Assembly (NCBI GenBank): GCA_003427395.1
Contig: BFEA01000009.1
Location: forward strand, 1,515,994 to 1,577,505
Length of the DNA: 61,512 nucleotides
Source: Chara braunii
Lineage: Eukaryota; Streptophyta; Charophyceae; Charales; Characeae
Direction: 5' to 3'
Shown here one piece after another: positions 9,347 through 18,824 of the stretch. The translations under genes were made by a program, and so were the position numbers. Position 1 is the first letter of the stretch, and each line of letters opens with the position of its first letter. Below the pieces are notes generated by a model. That model worked only from the letters and a program-made list of their open reading frames with translations, was not told the origin of the DNA and did not search any database.

Positions 9347-11185
9347 TTAACTTAGTTGCTTGCTGAAATAGATAATGAAATAACTTGCTGAAAACTGAAG
9401 TACTGAAACTGAATTGCTGAGACTGAAGTACTGAATCTGAAATACTGAAACTGAAATGCTGAAAAGACTGTGCAAGGATGAACATTGTCTGCTGATAACT
9501 GAGCTCCACTGTATGTGTCTTACTGTACTCTTTCTCAGTCCTCTAGGACCGTTTTCTTTCTTGGATGATTGACTTCTCTTCCCTTTCTTTGGAGTCACTG
9601 TAGGGATCAAGTCAGGGTCTCTGAAGATGAACTTACGAAGTCTCGACCCTGACAACATGTCGTGAACTCTGGATCCGTTCATTTCGAAGATCTCATAAAC
9701 CTTGCCTTCTGCCTCTCCTGTGATTCTGTAAGGACCAAGCCATCTAGGCTCCAATCGTTTAGTCCATTGTGTCTCAAGAGAACTGTCAAACAGAAGAACA
9801 ACATCTTCAATCTTCAATTTCTCTTTTCTTATATACATTTTCTTTTTCCATCTTTCTTGATCCGATAGTCTGCTGGATGTCATTCTCTCTGCTGCATCCA
9901 TCACTGTCTCATAAACTTTTGTTATCTGCCTCATTCTGATCTGAAGGAGTTCTGAAATAGAATAATCCCTGTCACTTTCTTGACTTGACCATGTTTTGAC
10001 AATACTCTCAATTGGTAGCATAGCATAACTGTCATACCAGAGTGTAAAAGGCGCATAACCAGTAGTTCTTTTGACTGTGATATTATCAACATATACAGTA
10101 GCTCGTAACACTTTTGGCCAGTTGCTGAGTTTCCCTTCACACCACTTGGCCAATGAATCTTTCAGAGTTTTGTGCCCTCTCTCAACAGGTGCGTTCACTT
10201 GAGGATGGTAAGTAGTCACATACCGAATTCTGACACCTAATCTGAGTCTGGTTCTTCTGACGATTTCATTTCTGAACTCTGATCCTCTGTCTGAGATAAA
10301 TTCTCTGATAAAAGGATACATGAGATAGACTTCCTCTATCCAATTAGCCACTTGCTCGGCTGTCTTCCTTTTCAGAGTTTTTGCCTCAACGTATCCACAG
10401 AAATTATCTCTCATGTTTAGTATGTATCTCATCCCACCCTTGCCTGGTGGCATAGTAATGAGATCCAAATACACTCTACTACCTGGCTTTACCAGGATTG
10501 TAGGGAACAAGGGCTCAATCGTCCTTGTGGTTGACCTCTTCTGACATAAGACACATGATTTACAGTATCTGAAAATCATGTCTCTCATGTCAGGCCAGAA
10601 GTAGAGTTTGACAGTCTTGGAGTAGGTAGCCTCAACAGCCCTGTGGCCACCGGCAACCCCCTCATGTAGAGCAGCGATTATCTCTAACAGCCTCTCTTTA
10701 CCACAGACCACTCTTAGCAGAGGTAAACCTCCCTTACCATCAACAAAGAGATGCCCTCTCTTCAATCTGAATTTCTTCCTTGAGCCCTTACAGTAATATT
10801 CTTTTAGCTGCTCCTTTTCCATCTTTTTGTCAATCTCTTGATTATTTTCATCATATTCTTCAAAGAAGAAAAATATATCTTCTTCCATCTTTTCACTTTC
10901 TTCATCCCCCTTTGAACCTGAACTTTCCCCAATTTCATGAGCAGTCACTGCTGCTGCACTAACTCTTGCATACCAATCGTTTGGTTCATCTTCTTCTTCT
11001 TTCCCTAGAATCGACTCATAAATGTATGCGTTTGGAATCTCTCCCCAACTGTCTCTCTCTTCTGGCCATAGACTCCACTTGTAGGAGCATGGTGCCTCAT
11101 AATCCTCATCATCCTTTTCATTAAGGAAATTATCAACATCGATAGATTCTTCAATTGTTCCATTCACATCTTCTTCTTCTTCTCG
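9347..11185 (-). CDS. E1 integrase (3' part of pol)
   Basis: The 606-codon ORF from the ATG at 11167 is the longest open frame of E1. Residues 1-125 are acidic linker. The zinc-binding HHCC domain has H168, H175, C205 and C208. The catalytic core shows D235, D293 and E329; 35 residues separate the last two, which is the DD35E arrangement of retroviral-type integrases. A C-terminal region (about 440-510) has the usual LGPYRI-like block. It would insert the cDNA into chromosomes. The final 40 residues come from a 14-bp tandem repeat (9380-9465) and look appended. The frame continues upstream through a TAG at 11186-11188 into RNase H. The core motifs are intact. Confidence 0.9.
   Translation of the reverse strand, partial: REEEEDVNGTIEESIDVDNFLNEKDDEDYEAPCSYKWSLWPEERDSWGEIPNAYIYESILGKEEEDEPNDWYARVSAAAVTAHEIGESSGSKGDEESEKMEEDIFFFFEEYDENNQEIDKKMEKEQLKEYYCKGSRKKFRLKRGHLFVDGKGGLPLLRVVCGKERLLEIIAALHEGVAGGHRAVEATYSKTVKLYFWPDMRDMIFRYCKSCVLCQKRSTTRTIEPLFPTILVKPGSRVYLDLITMPPGKGGMRYILNMRDNFCGYVEAKTLKRKTAEQVANWIEEVYLMYPFIREFISDRGSEFRNEIVRRTRLRLGVRIRYVTTYHPQVNAPVERGHKTLKDSLAKWCEGKLSNWPKVLRATVYVDNITVKRTTGYAPFTLWYDSYAMLPIESIVKTWSSQESDRDYSISELLQIRMRQITKVYETVMDAAERMTSSRLSDQERWKKKMYIRKEKLKIEDVVLLFDSSLETQWTKRLEPRWLGPYRITGEAEGKVYEIFEMNGSRVHDMLSGSRLRKFIFRDPDLIPTVTPKKGKRSQSSKKENGPRGLRKSTVRHIQWSSVISRQCSSLHSLFSISVSVFQIQYFSLSNSVSVLQFSASYFIIYFSKQLS
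9380..9465. repeat. Short tandem repeat, 14-bp CTGAAACTGAA type
   Basis: About six imperfect units of a 14-base word (TACTGAAACTGAAA and variants) lie at the 3' end of the E1 integrase frame and give it a serine/phenylalanine-rich tail. Confidence 0.7.
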
Positions 11186-11188
11186 CTA

Positions 11189-11641
11189 CTCAATCCGGTT
11201 TAAGCCATCCGCTCTGTTTTTCTCAGTGGGGATCTTTTCCAGTTTGAAATCACATGTCCAGATGAAAACGCTCCACCTGCTGACTGTTGGATCTACCTGT
11301 TGGTGCTTTTTAATGGTACCTATCACAGGAGATGCATGAGTCCTCAAGATGAACCTCCTTCCTAAAACGTCATGCCTGAAGCACCTGAGGCTATGAATGA
11401 TTGGCAGTAACTCTTTCCTGAATTGGGTGTAGCCTCTTTCTGTAGAATTGAGAGTTCTACTCTCAAATCTCAGAGGTCTTTCTCTCTCATTTTCATCTTT
11501 CTGATTAAGCACTCCACCCAGAGCAACTGGCCCTACATCCGCCTCAATGATGAAAGGTCTTGTCTCTTCATCATCATAATAGGGTACTCTCAGCAGAAAT
11601 ACACAATCTCTTAGTTTTTCTTGCAATGTTTCTGCTGCAAC
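11189..11641 (-). pseudogene. E1 RNase H domain of pol
   Basis: The frame encodes a gypsy-type RNase H. It has an EADVGPVALGGVLNQ block in the place of the usual TDAS motif, then a SRTLNSTERGYTQFRKE block carrying the expected acidic residue, then RWSVFIWTCDFKLEKIPTEKN, the usual end of the domain. It lies in the same frame as RT (upstream) and integrase (downstream) but is closed by TAA at 11642-11644 and TAG at 11186-11188, so it is interrupted. Its role would be degrading the RNA template during cDNA synthesis. Confidence 0.8.
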
Positions 11642-11644
11642 TTA

Positions 11645-12496
11645 TCTTTTATCATTCCAAGCTAAGTTTGCACCTTGCCTTACCATTTCCCTCAGAGGCT
11701 CTGCAAGGGCAGCAAAATGAGGGATAAAAATCCTCCAGAATCCACAGACTTCCAAGAAGCTCCAGACATTTGTCACTCTTTTGAGAGGCAGAGGCCAGTT
11801 CACGATCTTGTCTATCTTCTTGGGATCTGGGCTCCTACCCTTGGAAAAGCATCTGAAGCCCAAGATTATCACTTATGGTTGGAAGAGAAGGGACTTTGGT
11901 CCACTGGCAGTCAGATTATACTTCCGAAGTCTTTTTAGGACCATCTTTACTCCTTCAGCATGTTCCCAGACAAACTTTCTGATTCCCTCTGCGACCAAAG
12001 TCTCATCCCTTCCCAAAGGTCCTTTAACAGGATTATCATCAATGTAAGGACTGGTTATCTCAAGGGAAATATCCTGCATGACTTTGATCATATCCCTTTG
12101 AACCACTGTCACTCCATTAGTCCAGCCCTGAGGTACCACGCACATCTGAACAAACCCCCTTGGCGTGTGCATAACAGTCATTGGCCGGCTAGTGGGATCA
12201 ATAGGGAACTGATCATAACCAGAATATAGGTCAAGTAGAGAATAAATACATCGACCAGCAAAGGATTCAGTGAGAAGATGAACATTAGGAAGACTACCAA
12301 CGTCACGTACCGTTACAGAATTGAGCTTCTTAAGATTCTGTATCCATCTTAGTCCGCCCCCTGGTTTCCAGAAACAAAACCAGTGGTTAGCATATGGTTC
12401 ATCAGCAGGTTCAGCAACATTAAATGCAATCTTCTTGTCAAGGTACTTTACTGCTTTCGCTTCTTCCTTTACGGCATACTTGGTTGGTCTATCATT
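11645..12496 (-). pseudogene. E1 reverse transcriptase domain of pol
   Basis: Motifs in order: a WKPGGGLRWIQNLKKLN block, LLDLYSGYDQ (first catalytic Asp), a CVVPQGWTN block, YIDDNPVKG (the YxDD active site) and a thumb-like region ending near EPLREMV. One in-frame TAA at 11873-11875 splits the domain after YIDD, and a TAG at 12497-12499 separates it from the linker. No frameshift is seen. The order and motifs are those of Ty3/gypsy RT. As it stands the gene cannot make a full enzyme. Confidence 0.85.
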
Positions 12497-12499
12497 CTA

Positions 12500-12799
12500 T
12501 GGAACATGGTCAACTGTCCAGATTTTGGTCATCTTGATCATGTCCACATCCAATCGCCCTCTCTCTTCATCATTAAAGGAGAAAACATCAGAGAATTCTT
12601 GACACATTTTGAAGATATATTCTTTCTCTTTAAGCAGGATAAATTGATCCGAGTCTATCTTCATTGTGTCGAATCTCTCTTCGGTAACTCTATTCTCCAA
12701 TTTTGCTGATTCCCTCAATGTTCTTATAATTTTCCTCTCTTTTTTCAAGGTTTGATCATAATTTTTTTCTATTAGGACCGCCACTGATTTTTTCTTCAC
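12500..12799 (-). CDS. E1 protease-RT linker
   Basis: A lysine/glutamate-rich frame ends in an EFSDVFSFNDEERGRLD block. The short 'EFSDVF' type motif lies just upstream of RT in many gypsy polyproteins. It is in the RT frame and one frame away from the protease segment upstream, so a frameshift or a decayed junction lies near 12800-12835. Confidence 0.55.
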
Positions 12800-12834
12800 C
12801 CTCTTAGGCTTATATTTTCTTTTTGACCCAGTGA

Positions 12835-13116
12835 CTATTTTCCTAAAAAAGGGTGAGTCGATGCAAATTTCAATTTCATCTTTCCTCCCTTAGCAGTCTC
12901 TACAACTTTCTTAAAGGCTTTAATTTGCCCGTCCTCATCCTCGAGTTTACCAAGGGCTTTTATCATTTTCGAAACTTGATTGATTCCTACTGAAATCTCT
13001 TCTTTTGCTTCTCGTCTTCCTTCCTCTTTTAGTTTCCTAATCCTTTGAGCAGATTCTTCCCTCCTGATCGAATTAGCAGATAGTTGATGCTTGAAGTCAT
13101 TTTTCATACTGACCAT
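12835..13116 (-). CDS. E1 coiled-coil-like segment after protease
   Basis: A strongly charged segment (many K, E and R) is in the same frame as the protease ORF and separated from it by a stop at 13147-13149. It is probably part of the same polyprotein, forming a spacer between protease and RT. No catalytic motif is visible. Confidence 0.45.
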   Translation of the reverse strand: MVSMKNDFKHQLSANSIRREESAQRIRKLKEEGRREAKEEISVGINQVSKMIKALGKLEDEDGQIKAFKKVVETAKGGKMKLKFASTHPFLGK

Positions 13117-13146
13117 AAAAGTTTGCTCTTGAGCAGTCTCGGGATC

Positions 13147-14247
13147 CTATGGACTAATCCAAGATGACCCCTCATGACTCAAAAATTGGACTGCCTTCAT
13201 CCTGTGCAAGAATGAAGTTCCCAAGGTACAGTCATGATCCAGATCCGGTACCACGAAACCCAGTAACTCCACAGTCATTGTCTTAACCCTCATAGACAAA
13301 TTATCAATAAATCCTGCCACGAACAACTCTCCTGCAATATTACTCAGTACATTTTGTGCAGGTCTATCAATAGATAAATTACATGCTTCCATCGTTCTTC
13401 GTGAAATAAGTATTATCTCTGCCCCAGAATCCACTAGAGCCAGAATCTTCACTTGATTAATGCGAATCGTAAGGTGCCCACAACCCATGGTTGCAAATCT
13501 CATCTTGCAACCTGGCAGTGATCTATTCACTTGATTAGGAAAGACTGACCCCAAATAATTAACTTTCAATTTTTTCTTCTCAATTAACTTCTTCGACTTT
13601 TCTCTTAGTTTGGTTGCTAGTGTCATTGTTTCCTTGAAAGACAGTGTCACTTCCGTTTCTTCCAGCATTTTAGCAATTACATCAGAAATCACTGTTCCGT
13701 CATCCAAGTCACTCTTGAGAATAAATTTTATATTTTTCCCTTGTTCATTTTTTTCTTGTGAGTGTTCCGGTTCAGGGTCATCAAGGATGTTAATAAGTGA
13801 GTCCTCAACCTTCTTTCTTTTCTTTTCTTCTATCATTTGAGGTGTCATACGGGTTTGATGGTTCCTCACTTCACCAACCCTGACACTGGGTTCCATGATA
13901 AGCTCTGGGGGTAGATCACCATGGAACGCCATCATGTTAGCCAGGAGATGAGTCATCTTATTGGAAGAGGACTCTACTAATTCAGAAGGACTCTGAGAAG
14001 TAGGATTCTCTCCCAGTGGAGACTCACTTGTAGACGTCTCGCTAGGCTCGCACTCTGTCAATGTTAAGGACTGCAGAGGCAACTCAATAGTGGTACAAGG
14101 GTCACTTGGTCTTTGTACCAGTTTATTAGGTAAGTCTCCAATTAGGAAATGAACATTCACATTGATTTTTCTCTTCTTCTTAATCATCATCTTCTCATCA
14201 TGTTTAAGAGCAAGAAGCCTCATACCTCCTGGATGTTTGGAGTCCAA
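13147..14247 (-). CDS. E1 aspartic protease region
   Basis: The 366-codon ORF starts at 14247. Residues 1-250 are a low-complexity, S/T/E-rich and then K-rich extension. Residues 268-280 read ILALVDSGAEIIL, the retropepsin active site with Asp273. A TLGTSFL block at about 341-347 matches the second conserved hydrophobic-Gly element of the fold. It would cleave the Gag-Pol polyprotein as a dimer. It overlaps the gag ORF (14220-14633) by 28 bp in another frame, which suits gag/pol frameshifting. The active site is intact. Confidence 0.85.
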   Translation of the reverse strand: MDSKHPGGMRLLALKHDEKMMIKKKRKINVNVHFLIGDLPNKLVQRPSDPCTTIELPLQSLTLTECEPSETSTSESPLGENPTSQSPSELVESSSNKMTHLLANMMAFHGDLPPELIMEPSVRVGEVRNHQTRMTPQMIEEKKRKKVEDSLINILDDPEPEHSQEKNEQGKNIKFILKSDLDDGTVISDVIAKMLEETEVTLSFKETMTLATKLREKSKKLIEKKKLKVNYLGSVFPNQVNRSLPGCKMRFATMGCGHLTIRINQVKILALVDSGAEIILISRRTMEACNLSIDRPAQNVLSNIAGELFVAGFIDNLSMRVKTMTVELLGFVVPDLDHDCTLGTSFLHRMKAVQFLSHEGSSWISP

Positions 14248-14633
14248 CTTGTTCCATGAACTATCACAGACATGGCCATTGCATCTTTCTTTATTACCCC
14301 ACTCCTTACATCCTCCTCAAGTGGTTTGCAATAGGTGATAGTGTGACCCCCTTCACCACAGTTGTAGCAGACAAAACTCCTCTTAGGACGCTCATCATAT
14401 TTTCTTCTCTCTTTGCTTCCTCCATCACCATTCTTCCCATTCCTTTTGGTTCTGGACGAATCCCCATTCTTACCATGATTTTCGTTGTCACCATCATCGT
14501 CGTCATCTTCCTCACTTTCAGCCTTTTTCTTTCCCCTGTCATCCACAGCATGCGTTGCAGACCTTGCAGGCATAAAGTTAGCCATCACTTTTTGAAGAAT
14601 ATTCTCAGCAGTCAGATTGCTTCCTCTATTCAT
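14220..14633 (-). CDS. E1 Gag nucleocapsid with CCHC zinc knuckle
   Basis: A K/R/D/E-rich region is followed by a perfect CX2CX4HX4C zinc knuckle (14328-14369; CYNCGEGGHTITYC), the RNA-binding motif of Gag nucleocapsid. It is in the same frame as the capsid-like ORFs at 14649-14837 and 15000-15305, with stops between them. It would coat and package element RNA. Confidence 0.85.
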   Translation of the reverse strand: MNRGSNLTAENILQKVMANFMPARSATHAVDDRGKKKAESEEDDDDDGDNENHGKNGDSSRTKRNGKNGDGGSKERRKYDERPKRSFVCYNCGEGGHTITYCKPLEEDVRSGVIKKDAMAMSVIVHGTSWTPNIQEV

Positions 14634-14648
14634 TTCATTCTCAGTCTC

Positions 14649-15305
14649 TCAATCCTTGGCCAAAGTATTGATCTGACCTAGTGGTAATTTCTTATGGGAA
14701 ACAGTAGGTAGAGTTTTTATGATTGCTACCATTCCATCCCATCTGAGAGGATAGTGCTGAACCTGATTAAGAACCGTCTGTCTCTCAGTCTCAGTAAAAT
14801 TTGTCAAAAATATATGGCACCTCTGGGCCTCATCCAAGTACGAAATTCTTCTTGCTGTTCGGATGAAGGTCTGAAGAACAACATTGAAAGTGTCATACTT
14901 AGCTCTTCTGATGTTGAGTAAATCCTTAGTTGTGGTTGGAACTGAATCTTTCTCAAATTCACTTTTCAGTCTCTCCTTGACCTCTTCCCATGTAAAGGAT
15001 CATTCCATTAGTTCCTGAACGGTCAACCTTGAGTCAGTATCACAGTAAGATAGAAGATGCTTAAGCCGTTGCTTATCTGTCCAGCCATAACTCAGACGAA
15101 ATAATTCATAATAATCTAGGAAATCATTAACCTGGGGTCCTCTGAAGCAGGGAATTCTCTCATCTGGTCTCTTTGCTCTTGCAATGTCTGACCCTCCTTT
15201 TATAGTATCAACTCTTTCAACCAACTCCCGTATAACTCCAACCAAGGTCTCTTCATTAGTCCCTGCTGATGTACTCGGCCTTCCTCGTCCTGCCATCTTG
15301 ACCAT
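14649..15305 (-). pseudogene. E1 Gag capsid region (interrupted)
   Basis: Two ORFs in one frame (15305-15000 and 14837-14649) encode a plausible gypsy Gag. The start at 15305 precedes a REL-VERV helix. A VNDFLDYYELFRLSYGWTDKQR block resembles the retrotransposon Gag capsid fold. A later FTETERQTVLNQVQHY segment leads towards the zinc knuckle. A stop near 15000 and another near 14640 interrupt it. Confidence 0.65.
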
Positions 15306-15367
15306 ATATTTTTTCCGGATATTCTCTTCTCTCCCTCTGTCACCCTTGTCCTTTTCTTCTTTGCCCC

Positions 15368-15634
15368 TCAGTCTCTCACTCTTCTAGCAAGGGATACAGG
15401 CTCGTTTCTTTCTTCTCTTGTCTGCTCTACCCCCTGAGAGTTTTGTACATATAGGGTATAAACAATAATTGATTGCGTAGTAATCAAGGGCAGTGCAATC
15501 CTTCTCAACCTTCCAATGTAATCTTCAATCAACTCTCTCTCATCATCCCTACTCAGCCTTCTGTCATATCCCTTTATATTACCCCGAATCATAAAATATC
15601 GAGTCAGGTCTATAATCTCATAATCAAATTGCAT
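15368..15634 (-). CDS. E1 accessory ORF a (SLARR domain)
   Basis: The 88-residue frame's second half (an RRIALPLITTQSIIVY block, a GV pair, then VSLARR) aligns with the ORF at 15638-15931 (DSALRIITDQTKISY, then ERVSLARR). The two are in the same frame with one stop between them (15638-15640), so they look like tandem copies of one domain in a broken longer protein. It lies between PBS and gag of E1. I do not recognise the domain. Confidence 0.4.
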   Translation of the reverse strand: MQFDYEIIDLTRYFMIRGNIKGYDRRLSRDDERELIEDYIGRLRRIALPLITTQSIIVYTLYVQNSQGVEQTREERNEPVSLARRVRD

Positions 15635-15637
15635 CGC

Positions 15638-15931
15638 TTACAGCCCACTGTTGATCCTTCTTGCAAGAGAGACCCGTTCCTGAAAAGTGTGATATGATAC
15701 CCCCTCAGTAGTAGTTCCCACTTTCACCACCTTTAACAGATAGCTTATCTTAGTCTGGTCAGTGATAATTCTCAAAGCAGAATCTCTCATGCGATCGAAG
15801 AAAGGCTGTGAAAACTCAAGCTCATCCAGGGTAGAAAGATTTATGTCAGAGATCCGAAGAGTCCCTTCTACCTTGACTACTTTACCCTCCAACACAACTC
15901 CTAGTGTCAGTTGTTCAGTCAAACAGGGCAT
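15638..15931 (-). CDS. E1 accessory ORF b (SLARR domain)
   Basis: The 97-residue frame contains a DELEFSQPFFDRMRDSALRI block and ends with VSLARR, shared with ORF a. The shared arrangement (R-x-R-x2-AL-x2-IT-x-Q, beta-strand-like segment, ERVSLARR) suggests duplication of a domain of 50-60 residues. Coding-like sequence continues upstream (about 16190-15950) in pieces. Function is unknown. Confidence 0.4.
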   Translation of the reverse strand: MPCLTEQLTLGVVLEGKVVKVEGTLRISDINLSTLDELEFSQPFFDRMRDSALRIITDQTKISYLLKVVKVGTTTEGVSYHTFQERVSLARRINSGL

Positions 15932-16200
15932 TGCTAATCATCATAAGCAACATCTGAAAGGTATATCTCAGGTTGGGCACAATCAGGGATTTCGAATCTG
16001 TGTTCAAAGGTACTCAAAAGTAGGGATTTTATCATCGCAGTGAAGTTTTTTTCTCTTGCTCTACTAATCTCAGCAATAGCTTCCAACAGAGGCATCCAAT
16101 CCCTCCTGACTTCAAATCCTTTAGCAATCGAGAATTCATGAAGCCTCTCAAATTGTCTTACTTCTTTCCCCCAGGTTACTTTTCTCTTTAACTTTTCAGG

Positions 16201-16383
16201 TCATTCCTTGGTTCTTATGAGACTTATATAAGCACCTGTCTGACACTTCAAGTAGTCATCTTCCTTTTCTAGGCCTGCTGGTACATAAATCCGTACGTGC
16301 AGGCTGCCAGTACTCAGAAATTTGACCACTGGGATGTGAAATATTATGGGTCTTCTCTCACAAGTCTCATACCTGAGGATCAC
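16201..16383 (-). CDS. E1 accessory ORF c (fragment)
   Basis: A 60-residue frame of the accessory region has beta-rich composition and no known motif. It is probably another piece of the decayed upstream ORF rather than a separate gene. Confidence 0.25.
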   Translation of the reverse strand: MILRYETCERRPIIFHIPVVKFLSTGSLHVRIYVPAGLEKEDDYLKCQTGAYISLIRTKE

Positions 16384-16646
16384 AAAAGGACTATCTCACC
16401 CTATCACCTCATAGAGTTTACCCCTCACAGTAGTCATCCTGGCTACTGAGAGTATTCTTCTTGCGCTCTCTTCACTTTCCATGCAAACTTTATCATGGCA
16501 TACAAGTTGTGTTTAGATAGATTAATATCAGGTAAAGGAGGGACTGGGAGTCCATCAAAGACAGTACATCGAGTAGATCCAGTAAAATATTTGTTCTCTC
16601 TCTCAAGCCCCTCTTTCTCTTTCAGTACTACCTCTTCAGCAAATCC

Positions 16647-16928
16647 TCAGCATCTCTCATATACTGCATCAGCACTTCTTTCTTTTACGTCATACACATC
16701 CAGGTCTGTGAAATAGAATGTCAGTGCATATAATCGTTCCTGCTCCCATCCGCTCTCGACCATCTCATACCTGACAACTTCATATGGAAATGCATCTCTC
16801 TTGCTCAAAGTATTCAGCGACCTTAGTTGACATTCAATCTTCTTTTGACTTGGACCCGAACCTCTACCAAAATTTGACCTTCTTTGTCTGATTACTTCTG
16901 CTGAAATCTCTTCAGCTCTCATGACCAC
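16647..16928 (-). CDS. E1 accessory ORF d
   Basis: The 93-residue frame ends with an ALTFYFTDLDVYDVK block that resembles, at low identity, the VQYTIYFYGSNGEL block of the ORF at 19589-19984 and the IVYTLYVQNSQGV block of ORF a. It overlaps the next ORF upstream (16912-17211) by 17 bp in another frame. I infer a family of repeated beta-rich modules. Function is unknown. Confidence 0.35.
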   Translation of the reverse strand: MVMRAEEISAEVIRQRRSNFGRGSGPSQKKIECQLRSLNTLSKRDAFPYEVVRYEMVESGWEQERLYALTFYFTDLDVYDVKERSADAVYERC

Positions 16929-17211
16929 CGTTTCTTTTCTCTTTTGTCAATACCATGTTGATTATCGGCAGCCAGTTAGTCTCATCACAATAGCTGTCAG
17001 GTATATGAGGGATTGGAACAGTCTTGTATGTTACTGGCATTATACCCCATTCCACTTTCCTCTTTTGCTTGATCAAGTCTGTCTTTTCATCATAGATAAA
17101 TTGGATCACGATCTCCCATAACCAATTAAAATTCTCACCATCATCGTTGCCTCCCCCCTTGACATATGGACGGATATCATAAATATTTCCCTCTAAGGAA
17201 TGAGTCAGCAC
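16912..17211 (-). CDS. E1 accessory ORF e (DxRPYxK domain)
   Basis: The 99-residue frame begins with an EGNIYDIRPYVKGG block. The ORF at 18597-18824 ends with DGTIHDLRPYLKKG, and sequence after each (W-hydrophobic, charged stretch, then a TNWLP/TSWPD block) also aligns, so they are diverged paralogues. This one is nearest the PBS, about 430 bp away, and could be the first coding part of E1. Confidence 0.45.
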   Translation of the reverse strand: MLTHSLEGNIYDIRPYVKGGGNDDGENFNWLWEIVIQFIYDEKTDLIKQKRKVEWGIMPVTYKTVPIPHIPDSYCDETNWLPIINMVLTKEKRNGGHES

Positions 17212-17639
17212 TACTCAGATGGTTGAGCCACAAGAATGATAGCCCCAACAACCCTCATACCTGTAAGGAAATATCCCTCTTGTAGTAAATTTAGACAATT
17301 CTTTCAGAACACCGTCGACCAGCATTTATCTCGATCCGTCTCACTCTCTTCCTTTCGATTTCTTTCAGCGTGTTGGACGATAATTGGGCATACCTGGTGT
17401 CAAGCTCGATTCTCTCCTGTCAATAATATCAATCTCCTTTTCCCGATCCAGTGTGGTACCTCACACAAGGAAGAAATAAATCACAGTTAGCAGTCGTGAT
17501 TCTCAAGAAAATCGGGACTTAAATGAAAATAATAAAATTAACATGAAGCTCACGTAAATGTCAACAGTTTTTACGTACTAATCAAAGCTCAAAGATGATG
17601 ATCACCCAGGCTCGTTCCGAACACAAAAATCTTTTCATG

Positions 17640-17657
17640 TCGCCGGCAACAGCGCCA
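17640..17657 (-). promoter_or_regulatory. E1 primer-binding site
   Basis: The minus strand reads TGGCGCTGTTGCCGGCGA, matching the TGGCGCC-type PBS of many plant Ty3/gypsy elements in most positions. Four bases separate it from a preceding ACA, the expected end of the 5' LTR at 17662. Confidence 0.75.
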
Positions 17658-17661
17658 TTTT

Positions 17662-18121
17662 TGTCGCACTTTTTTTTTCAGTGAGGCCGTTTCAGGCGAC
17701 CGGAAAGCCAACAGACTGTCACGCAGGATTTTGGATGTGTTTGCAATAAATAAAATGAACTAAATAATGCAAATCCCTTCCTGTTGTGTGCGTCCGGCTT
17801 CGAGCGAGACCCTTCAATTGCGGTCTTCGCCGGTCCCCGGTCTTAGGAATCTTCTATTTTGATTCGGAACAGCAAGAATTATGCAAATAATAACCATAAA
17901 ATTATGGGGTGCTATGCATGCATTAATTATGTCAATTTGATTTTGAGAACTGTGACAGAATCATCCACGATAGCAACCTTCAGATAAGGACAATGCAAAA
18001 GGCAAGACCGACTGACTCGAGCAAAGGCAAGATCAAATGAAAGAGGGAAGAATGAGAACTCATAATAATCTCAGAAAGNACACTTAAGCGAGCATGGCCA
18101 GCACCTCTCAAGAGTCCTCAC
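17662..18121 (-). repeat. Presumed end of the E1 5' LTR
   Basis: On the minus strand the LTR would end at 17662 with GTGCGACA. The stretch has no ORF of note. I could not find a matching partner copy to the left of E1, so the extent of the LTR is unknown. Confidence 0.4.
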
Positions 18122-18824
18122 TCATCCCTCTGGTCGGTCTCCCTCAATCTCTTTTNACTGATCTTCTCTGGTGCCAAGACCCACGCCCACGTACAATCTG
18201 AGACTGAGGCTTCGTGACAAAATTCCACCTGAAGCCAACAAGCTNTGAGCATGACCATCCGAGGCACATGACACGGTAGTTAACCATGGAGCAAAACTCC
18301 TCCCACAAAATAGGCAGTCCGTCCACTGAAAAGACCCCTCGTCTAAGGTAGGGATACTCGGTCGGCTCAATCAGTGCCTCAATGTCGATCACTGCTGGAN
18401 AGATGTACCTCTCTGCCAAGCCTACCATGTCTGGCCAACTCGTGCCATCAGTGAGAAGAGAAGGAACANAANGCTTGGGGTAGTNAGTATAGAGTTTTGG
18501 TCCAAAGCTGCGGATCAGCGTAGTGCCACCCTCATCGAGCTCCCTCTCTCTCTGCTCGAGGTATTTGGTAGNTGAGATCCAGACAGGGTGAAAATGCTAA
18601 TGAGCCTCCTTTCCCTTTTTCAGGTATGGCCTCAAGTCATGGATAGTACCGTCAGCAAAACTGGTCTGGACAACAAAGATTGACAGGTCCCCCTGTCTGA
18701 AGCCGATGACATTGACATATTGGTAACGGATGGCCTCCTTGCATGACAACTGGTTGAGATTGGTCAACACTGACTCGCTGACCAGGACGGATTGAACCGT
18801 ACTCATGAANGTCTTATTTGCCAT
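18122..18824 (-). pseudogene. Paralogue of E1 accessory ORF e
   Basis: Minus-strand ORFs at 18824-18597 and 18428-18144 are pieces of one coding stretch containing single N calls. The first ends with the DGTIHDLRPYLKKG block and a stop. The sequence after it matches the continuation of ORF e only in spaced positions, including TSWPDMVGL. The second encodes an EYPYLRRGVFSVDGLPILW block. It lies outside E1's PBS, so it belongs to another, overlapping element or to a diverged gene family. Function is unknown. Confidence 0.4.

Larger units (their letters stand above)
9347..17662 (-). mobile_element. Ty3/gypsy retrotransposon E1 (minus strand)
   Basis: In transcription order: PBS at 17657-17640, an accessory-ORF region (17211-15368), gag (15305-14220), an aspartic protease (14247-13147), a linker, RT, RNase H and integrase (to 9347). 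Integrase after RNase H makes it Ty3/gypsy. Gag, protease and pol use different frames. Pol runs in a single frame from 12799 to 9347, interrupted by stops at 12497, 11873, 11642 and 11186, so this copy is dead or needs readthrough. ORFs upstream of gag recall the extra ORF of plant Ogre/Tat elements in position only. I could not pair the LTRs. Confidence 0.88.
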
